Under the pieces are notes generated by a model that searched no databases, was not told the DNA's origin, and saw nothing but the letters and a program-made list of their open reading frames with translations. A DNA stretch of 64,000 bases from Ophiura sarsii (Eukaryota > Echinodermata > Ophiuroidea > Amphilepidida > Ophiuridae): NCBI GenBank assembly GCA_035610835.1, contig CM069448.1, positions 6,635,607-6,699,606 on the forward strand, given 5' to 3'. Below are positions 55,720-64,000 of this stretch, in pieces (position 1 is the stretch's first letter; each line of letters begins with the position of its first letter). Both the position numbers and the translations under genes were made by a program.

Positions 55720-55856
55720 TGGCAATATCCTCAAATAGGTCTTACATACAGAATAAAGTAGAAGGCAGCAATTGTTTTGCAGTTGATTTGCATTGTAAAC
55801 ATGATAGCTGCTGTGTGCTTTATTCCGTATGTAAGACCTATTTGAGGATATTGCCA
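55720..55856. mobile_element. 137-bp MITE with 6-bp target duplication
   Basis: TGGCAATATCCTCAAATAGG and CCTATTTGAGGATATTGCCA are perfect inverted ends (arms about 37 bp), flanked by AGCATT on both sides (55714-55719, 55857-55862). A separate small hairpin, AACATCCCTA with TAGGGATGTT, lies just upstream at 55691-55712. Confidence 0.75.
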
Positions 55857-56557
55857 AGCATTTTCCTTAAAGAAGAAGAATATCCAAAGCTAGCTGTCAG
55901 TCATGGCCTGAGAGTGAGAGTAGTATATATACCAGTCTCCAGGTATGGCTGTCGAATTTTGCTACCGTGTCATAACAAATAACACACTCTGCACTACATT
56001 ATAGCTACACTTACCCCTCACATAAACTGTGTCCAGTCTGTGTCGACGTGGTGTACGTTGTTACACAACATAGCAATCAATTAACACTTTTTATAACTTT
56101 AAAGATACCATTTTTGACAAAATAAACCATGAACAAAAAGTTATTTTCGACCAAATCGTGAAATTGCTACATCAAGCTCGTCATCCACATCAATTTTCTG
56201 TAGGGGAGTCGGAATCGATATTATTGTATTGAAATACTTTATTTAGGAATATAGGATAATTTGGGGCGCTTGCATGGAACTATTACTGTTTCAATGAGAA
56301 ATTTGTTTGTTTGTTGTTGTTTTTAACCGGTCGGTCCATGCCGACACACGCCTAGTGGATAGGAATGTGCCGCCAAATAGGGTCCCATATTTCACCCGAA
56401 ACGAATGACCCCTTTTCATAGCCATATTTGGTAAATTTATGGGTCTAAAATCCTTAATTTTGCTGTTTTTCACCGAAATGTTAGCAAAATCTATCTAATA
56501 TATAGACAATGTATATATACAATTATGGGTCTCCCTGTGGTAAATATAGGTCCATCT

Positions 56558-56581
56558 CCCCCCCCCCCCCCCCCCCCCCCC
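56558..56581. repeat. Run of 24 C
   Basis: A pure C tract in the intergenic DNA upstream of FARS2, preceded by nothing I can name in 55863-56557. Confidence 0.8.
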
Positions 56582-56819
56582 GAAATTGGTAAATGTCTAG
56601 GCCTATCTGTGATTTTTTCCTAGAATGTTTTTGTCAAATTACATTTAGAACCATGAAACTAAAATATCTTACAGAGCAATATGTTTCCAATACCTCAAAA
56701 TCAGATTTTGAAATCAGTTGTCCTAGTACCAGGAGGACCGTTTATTTTTTGAGTGGTTTTTTCGTTCGTAGGCCGAGAATTCCATGGTTTCACACCGCAT
56801 GTTCAGAAAAATCTATTCA

Positions 56820-58060
56820 TTACCTTTACCTTGATTACCTTGATGCCTCCATCACTTCTGATGATTGGCGACCATATTTGCACTCTTCTTAGTGTTCTTT
56901 CTCCACTTTGTTCTATATTGTGCTGCACGTTTGGCTTGAACGTAGTTGAGACCAGTCCATTCCCTAATGTTATCAAACCAGTTTTTCTTCTGTCTGCCAC
57001 GTTTTCTCTTTCCTTCTACTTTTCCCTCAATGATGTTGAGAGTTAGGGGGCTTCCACTTCCCCTGAGCGTATGGCCGACAGTTGTCTATCTGTTTCCAAC
57101 TCTTGCAAAATGCTAACATTTGTTTTTTTCTGCTTCCAGTTGATGTTAAGCATTCTCCTCCGGCCACATCCACATTTCAGCTGCCTGGCATTATTCTGTT
57201 CTCATCTGCTTTGCACAATGTCCAACTTTCAGCGCCATAAATGAGTGCACTCCAAACGAGGGTCTTGACCAGTTTCATTTTGAGATGATTAGTAAGGTTT
57301 TTGTCATTCCAGATCAACTGCAGGTCTATCATTCTTTTCTTGGCAATGGCAATCCTTGATTTGATGTCATTTGAGCAGCTGGTATATTAGCTTTCTTTGT
57401 AGATCCAAGATACTTGAAGTGGTCTACATGTTCAACTCTCTCACCGTCGATCATGATGTTATACTGTTCTTCTGGATCACCTCCTGCGACAAGTAACTTG
57501 GTCTTCTTGACATTAATAGCCTCAAATTCAGCTCCTTTCCTACGTCATTCACACTGTTGGTTAGGTGTACAATTTCCTCCTTTGAATTGGCAATAAGTGC
57601 AGTGTCGTCAGCATATCGTAAGTTTGAAATATATATGTGTTCCCCCTACTTTAATTCCATAATTTGAAACCTCTGCATCTCGCATGCCCTTCTCGGTGTA
57701 GGTAACAAAAAAGTGTGGCGATATTATGCAACCTTGTCTAGCTCCTTTTCCAATCTCAAATTCTTTTGTCTGTTCACCATTCCATCTTATTGTTGCTCTA
57801 TGGTTCACATATAGAGATTTCAAGAGTGCGACAAGATGCTTGGGGAAGCCCATTTCCAGAAACGCCTCAAAAGGTTTGCAGTGGCTTACTGAATCAAAAG
57901 CCTTGGAGTAGTCTATGAACATAATGAATACCTTTTGATCAATGGCAATTACTTTCTCCATCAGAATTTGATCTTTTATATTCATTATATAAGAGAGAAA
58001 AAAATATGTGTAAAAATGTGACAAAAATGTACATAATATTGCTTTAACAATTTTTACTAT
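56820..58060 (-). pseudogene. Decayed LINE reverse transcriptase
   Basis: On the - strand, 58093-57608 contains reverse transcriptase blocks: FIDYSKAFDSV, then GKGARQGCIISPHFF. A frameshift follows, after which LRYADDT (catalytic YADD, near 57604-57615) is read in another frame, with further fragments (KTKLLVAGG, then WTGLNYVQAKRAAQ near 56900) down to about 56820. Several stops and frame changes show that it is dead. The style of the tail suggests an RTE- or L1-like non-LTR element; the clade is uncertain. The endonuclease part is absent. Confidence 0.75.
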
Positions 58061-58528
58061 CAGCTCTAAGACCGGCATGAGAAGAAGAAACAATTCTTAA
58101 CCCAATTTCTTCAATTGTCACATATAGGATGCGCCATGACAATATAACACTAAATGAGTTTAAATCCTTACACTTTTGCAGGTTTAATCAATTCTTTTAT
58201 GAACATATTATTTATGTAAGATTGGAAATACATGTTGATTCGGGACCTTTCGGGACTCGACTTCCTCATTAGTTTGATGATGGATTTCCAAAGTTTGATG
58301 TCATCATTGATCTTGAGTTTCATACACCACTTCTGTAAAAGATTATCGTCTAAAACACCGTGTGCTTTTATTGTATTCCTCACATATAGCCTACAGTGTT
58401 TTGCATTGCCATTACTAATTTGACATGACATGTGCTTATTATAATACCCAGACAATTATTTTCATTCTTTTTATTAATTCCTGATATAATTTGATCACTG
58501 ATGAACGTATTTTACTTATTTTATCTTG

Positions 58529-59607
58529 TACAGGCTGTCCCAAATGTACCCAGGCTGTACCCATCGATGCCCAAAGTTCATTTAATTTTTTCACCATCAG
58601 AATCAATAGGATTAGGTCCGTTATCTTTTCATCATCTTTGTTATACTGTACCCTTTTATTAGAATTTTAGGTCATGAATATCTAATTTATCAAACTCAAG
58701 ATACACTCCATTATGTAAGACATGGTGATTTCACCTTTTTGACAAAGTGCTAACAAAATGTGTGTGTTTATTTGAAAAGCAACACATGTACATGTACGTA
58801 TATTCTCATAATCTCTTGTCTACTAATATAATCTTGTGTTTCTTTCTGTTGTAAAACTGTTATTAGTTATGGTTGTTCAAATCATTAATAATTCTTCAAT
58901 TTAATTCAATTTGAAGGTTAAAAGAATCTCGTCACACTTGGGTGATCCCATGTATTGTTTTATTTGACAAGTGTTTAGGGACTTTTAATGAAGTGGTATT
59001 TGGTGAATTATGATAGCAGTGGCTTAGATTTCATTTTCACATTGGAGAATGGATTTGGTGAGGTTAAACAGTAAGGGACTATATACTTTTTACCAAGTTT
59101 GTAGGAAATTGCATCCCCAATATGAAAAAGAAGTCTAAGCCACTGCTAATTACCCATGACCACGTCTTTACCTATTCAAGTGTCCCTCAAGCGGGCTCAA
59201 GTTTAGCCTCAAAACTAATTCATATAGAAACAACTCTTCAAATTGAATAAAAATGAAGAATAATTAATGATTTGAACAACCATATAATACAACAACAGTT
59301 TAAAATAGAAAGGAACCAAAGATAATTATAAGCAGACAAGAGATTAAGATAATGCGTTAGTTTCTTTCAAACAAGCCGTTTGCACACATATTTTTGCACT
59401 TTGCCAAAAAGGTGAAATCACCATGTCTTACACAATGGAGTGTAACTTCAGTTACATAAGTCCGATATTCATACAATCTAACATTCAAATGAAAGGGTAC
59501 AGTATATGATAAAAATATAGCGGATCTAATCTCATTAATTTTGAAGAAAAAACAAATTAATGAACCTTTGGGCATCGATGGGTACTAATCATTTGGGACA
59601 GCCTGTA
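58529..59607. mobile_element. 1.08-kb near-complete palindrome with TA ends
   Basis: TACAGGCTGTCCCAAATG and CATTTGGGACAGCCTGTA are exact inverted ends, followed inward by matching segments (CATCGATGCCCAAAG, AAATCACCATGTCTTACA, TGGTTGTTCAAATCATTAAT and their complements) all the way to a centre near 59070. The arms together cover about 1 kb. TACAGGCTGTCCCAAA resembles mariner-type termini. It is non-coding. Confidence 0.85.
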
Positions 59608-60158
59608 CACCGCTTTTTTGCGTCATCTGATCAGTACTGTTTAAAAAAAGTTGCTATCTACGGAAGATAGCAGCAAGGTGTCTCGGATTTAGTGGCGTAG
59701 TCGGAACAATTCCCGGCCTCAAATTTGAACCCGTCGATTGTCGGTTGAGTATGAAAGGGGAAAGCGGGGAGTGTACGCCCTATGGGCAGGTTAGCCCACC
59801 ACGTGATTCTCATCTTTGCGGCCACTTGTTGAATTTGGCAAACACACAATAGATACAGTAGCATGTTGCAAGCTTCCCACATTAACGTGACATATCAACT
59901 TATCATCCAAAAAACACTTTTGCCTCGCAAAAAGTGAATTTTCTTCCAATTTTCATATTGATTTTTTCCAAAGATATTCGCAGAAAAGGTTTTAATGTAA
60001 ATTATCATAGGTAGGTATATGGGATTGATTATGGATTTGATGCAGTTAACAACCCATCAATGTATGTGGGACATTCGTGGTATTGGTTAATGCACTTATT
60101 GCGCTATATGGGGCACATACGTATGATGATGGGGCAGGTTCGCCAAAAGGGATTTATA

Positions 60159-61252
60159 TCTTACTATAAATCTGGAAACGGTGTGTGTTTGTGTGTTTGT
60201 TTGTGTGTTTGTTATCCTTATTTCTCCGTTAGTTGTGATCAAAGTGGCGCCTAATTCGTATGAAAGATAGAGGAAATAACGGGAAGGGTGTTAAAGTTTA
60301 TTTCAGTGAAATTGGTTAACAATTGGCTCCAAAAACAGCAAAAAACCCGCTCAGATTTGGCTCATAAATGCCACTAGAATTGAACAACATTGTGCGTTGC
60401 GCGTACTACCGCGTAATCCATACCGTGATAACACGTCGCGTGCATGTTTGCGAAGGGGCTCACTGGCGCGCGCGGCACACGCACTCCTACACATGGCGCA
60501 GAAGCCACACGGGATAATGGTTATAGGCCTGTACAGTGTGTTGGTTGGGTATTTGGTGTCATGTTGGGGAGGGAGGGGTGGGTGGTGGTGTAAAACCACG
60601 GGAAATGATTTAGGATAGGCCTAGGGTTATAATGGATAGCGTTTTGCGGGGGTTAATGAAACAACCTGATTTCTTTACTTTAAGTTGGCACGCCAAACAA
60701 TCTAAGGGACCGAGGGTTAATGAAGTAGCCACGGGAAATGGTTTAGGGAGGGTTGTGATTATAAATCAAACTGGTTTGGATGTGTGCATGGGCCGGGGGG
60801 GGGGGGGGGGGGGGGGGGGCTGTAAAACCACGGGAAATGTTTTAGGATAGGGTTAAGAGTTAATGAAGTAGCCGCGGGAAATGGTTAGGAGGGTTATGAT
60901 TATAAATCCACCTGGTTGGTGTAGTTGCAGTGGGGGGGGGGGGGTGGGGGGGGGGCGATTGTAGAGGGTTTATGTGTTTTTAAAAGTACTGAAGGTTAAC
61001 TTGATGCGGTTTGAGAGGTAGGGGTTAATTAAGTAGCCACGGTAAATGGTTTGGAGGGACATGGTTATAAATCAACCTGATTTTTTTTTTGGGGGGGGGG
61101 GGGTTGTATGGGGTTTATAATGCCTTTAAAAGGGATATGGTTTTAAATCAACCTGGTTTGGGGTGTTGTAGGGGGTTTATGTGGTTTCAGAGGTAGGTAA
61201 TGTGGCATAACCATCTAGCGGGGACCCGAGCGTAGCGAGGGTACGCCGCTAG
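60159..61252 (+). mobile_element. Helitron-like element, copy 2
   Basis: It starts TCTTACTATAAATCTGG after A and ends GTACGCCGCTAG before T, as in copy 1 (16044-17146), which it matches along its length apart from G-tract lengths and small indels. It includes a 25-G run (60795-60819). The terminal hairpin here is intact (ACCCGAGC against GGGATCCGAGC in copy 1). No Rep/helicase is present. Confidence 0.6.
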
Positions 61253-64000
61253 TGGTTATAATTTTGCATAATTTCAAAATTGTACCTTTCCTCTTACAGG
61301 ATAGGATAATTGTAATTATAAAAATAGTTATCAGGAATGGAGTAACACTAATATTAGAGGAGAATATTTCAAAATGTGGTATTTCTTATTACTTGTAAAT
61401 TCTGAACGAGTAATGTTCCACAAAAGTGCCCCACCCCTATATTTTGGACCCCTACATGTTATTTTGGAATAAAATAACGAATAATAACGGATGTCTATGT
61501 AATGTATTGGATATTATGGTACTTTGTGTAGTCTAATTCTGAGCCTAGGGCGAACTTGCCCCGGCCTATGGGCGAACCTACCCCGGCGTCGGGCAAGTTC
61601 GCCTTTTTGAGACACTTGTCTTTATCATTTACTCCGAGTGCCTTTACAGTAAAGCCTAGAGTACGGAGATCATGGTCGTATGTAGCCAAGATATCAATCT
61701 TTCACATGATATCAATAGGTCCATTCAATCTTTAAAATTGGCGTCTCTAGACCTCTTCAAATGAAAATGGGGCGAACACTCCCCGCTCTCCCCTAACTGT
61801 CTCGGTTCATTTACTCTCTAAATGTAAAATGAGTGGAAAGAGTGGAAATAAATGTGTGTGAAAAATGAAGTCAATATCATTTTCCGTTTGCCTTTGGTGA
61901 ACCTTTTTACCCGTGCACCCATTTCACACGTTTGTCCACGAGATACCCAAAATATGCATCAGATCACAAAATGTGTCTCTCATTAAAATTTGGAAACTTG
62001 AGTACATTTGTGATATTATTGGAATTTGATGCATCCTTTCTTGTTTACATGTGAGTTAACAAAATCAATTTACCCTACCCATGATATGAAATGGTTATAA
62101 TGTTCTAAATTTTAATAAAACACTGACATTTTCCAAAAAAAGTTTGGCGGGATATTTAAATATGAAAATGCAATGTGTGCAATATCAAATCACTGTGCTC
62201 GTGGACAAACATGTAAATGTATAGTGTGCGGCAAAGGAGGTCACCAAAGACAAACGAAAAATGCGATCGACTTTATTTTTTCACACAAGGTTAGGATTAA
62301 ATATGTCATTCTTGCAACGTTTAAAAAGTTTTAAAATTCATTTTGGTTTTGAAAACAAAATGGCTTCTTTTCGCTATTGCAGTTTTTTTTACTCACCCTG
62401 TAGAGTGTTTTTCCACTCAAAAACGTGTTGTCCTGCGGTTAACTCCTTAAAAGAGTGGAAAACCACTCTTTTACATGATTGATGAAATTCAGTATATCTA
62501 GTCCAAGGAAAACCACTTACTTGTGGACGTTTCGGAAACGAGCTGTTTCCTTTATCAACACTTGATGTGGAGTGATGACGATCTGCTATTTACAACACGT
62601 GATATTGGTTGCTTAGTTGCAGTGATGCTATAGATGATGTATCCGCAATCAGTAGATCGTCAAACACGTGACTCAGATTGTATTGCCCCTCGTCTCTTAA
62701 CCATGAGCAATTAAAATAAATGTTGTGTCAAATCTTTTGAAACAAATTAATCATCCATGTGTAAAATTGAAGGATTCTTCATAATAAATAGCGACTAAAA
62801 GAAAATATTGATTTTTAGTATACTTAACTTTATTCGAGTATATTTTGGGATAGGATAAAGCAAACGAGACAAAACCAACGGCATTTGAAAGCTAATAATA
62901 TGTATGGACATCAATTAGTAATTACTGAATGAGCAAAATGACTCTTTCCACAAGCATCTCTTTCCTAAATAGTGGCAGAACCCGTATTTAACGCTTTCCA
63001 TGCGGCAGGCGGCTGCAGACGACATTCTAAATTCTCACAAAATGTTTCAAAAATATCAAAATTATTGAATTCTGTTACCATATTTGGAGTTACCATGAGA
63101 AATGCATTGAAATCAGTACAAACATGTCTGGTATTGGTTCGGTAATCCTTGAAATAGACTTTGAAAGTTATGAAAGTTTTCTGAAAAATCTGTTTTGTAT
63201 GGTGAAACCACAGAATTATAAATCTATAGGTGAAACTAAATAGCCGCGTGGAATGTGTTAAGTAGGCCTATATACATGTGGTTGATCAAGCATATCGTTG
63301 GATTGGAAAACCAAGAAAGGTCTATCTAATAAAATGGCATTTGAAAGTCAACTACGACATGTACGAGCTGATAGAATCATCAATGCCAAAAATGGAAATG
63401 TAATGAGAGTAATGACGCGAAACACGTGCCGCACCCTTTTTAATGGGACACCCTGTATTACGAATCTGGCTTTGTACATAATCCCTAAATGATGATAGAC
63501 ATTGAGACAAACGGGTATGGTTCTATAAAGCTGAATTGCAGCATTTTATTTCATGAGCAATAATTCGATGAGTAATAAATCTCTGAGCAATCAATATTTA
63601 CGATAGAAAAGGGGTTTCATTATGTCATTAATGTTGCTGCTTGGATTTTCCCTGTTACAATTTTGGATAGTAACTTAAAACTTAAAAAAGGAAAGAAATT
63701 AAGAACATTGTTGAACCGAAAAAAACCCAACATTTTCAAAGTTGATGCTTGCGTAAATATTGATCACCCAGAGTCAATTACGGTAACATAATATGAGATA
63801 AATGTTGAAGTAAATCATGATATTGAATCATATGATAAAATTGGTAAATCGGAAATACATTACATTAATAATAATAATAACGATAATTATACTCTATAAA
63901 ATTGTTCAATCAGAAATGAATATCAAGTGAATGACATGATGATTAAACTGTGATATTGATTTTTCAATGATAACAGATGAAAGTCATGATGAGCGTGATT
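61253..64000. other. Intergenic, no gene recognised
   Basis: No host gene. The phrase GGGCGAACNTNCCCCGG occurs twice in tandem at about 61550-61590. A short hairpin, AAGAGTGGAAAACCACTCTT, lies at 62449-62472. A sentence-like motif, GGACGTTTCGGAAACGAG (62525), resembles sequences near the ends of some Penelope-like elements, but no reverse transcriptase follows. An ATA/AAT-rich microsatellite begins at about 63860. Confidence 0.4.

Noticed and set aside
62520..62720. Penelope-like element
   Set aside because: Only a GACGTTTCGGAAACGAG-type phrase hints at it; no reverse transcriptase or GIY-YIG frame is nearby.

Overview
The window is nuclear DNA of an animal, most likely an invertebrate and plausibly a deuterostome such as an echinoderm, hemichordate or cephalochordate. 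The evidence is two clear metazoan genes with GT-AG introns, AT-rich non-coding sequence, LINE and SINE remnants and many short inverted-repeat transposons. The species cannot be fixed from the sequence.

Two genes lie tail to tail. TBC1D32 (BROMI, a ciliary protein needed for Hedgehog signalling) is on the + strand. It was assembled by eye into 31 coding exons between 2030 and 41444. Every splice phase closes, and the product is 1296 residues, close to the vertebrate length. FARS2 (mitochondrial phenylalanyl-tRNA synthetase) is on the - strand from 53367 down to 47843, in five coding exons giving 482 residues. The two genes act in different processes, and I see no sign that they work together.

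Layout: 1-2029 holds mobile elements and a possible TBC1D32 promoter; 2030-41444 is TBC1D32; 41445-47842 is intergenic, with a chain of palindromic elements and a LINE 3' end; 47843-53367 is FARS2; 53368-64000 has no recognisable host gene and holds long palindromes, a decayed LINE and a Helitron-like copy. The introns are crowded with hAT-like elements (three with exact or one-mismatch 8-bp target duplications, one more with a 9-bp repeat), TTAA-flanked piggyBac-like elements, TA-flanked mariner-like palindromes, tRNA-derived SINEs, LINE remnants and runs of 18-26 G or C.

The most unusual signal is in TBC1D32 itself. Five exons (6, 11, 20, 26 and 28) are accompanied by local tandem copies of exon sequence. 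The extreme case is exon 20: its last part together with its splice donor has expanded into 30 intronic units of exactly 79 bp (23735-26104), a field of 30 near-identical 5' splice sites of which only the first keeps the reading frame. No CRISPR array, operon or other prokaryotic system is present, and I see no new defence system or pathway.
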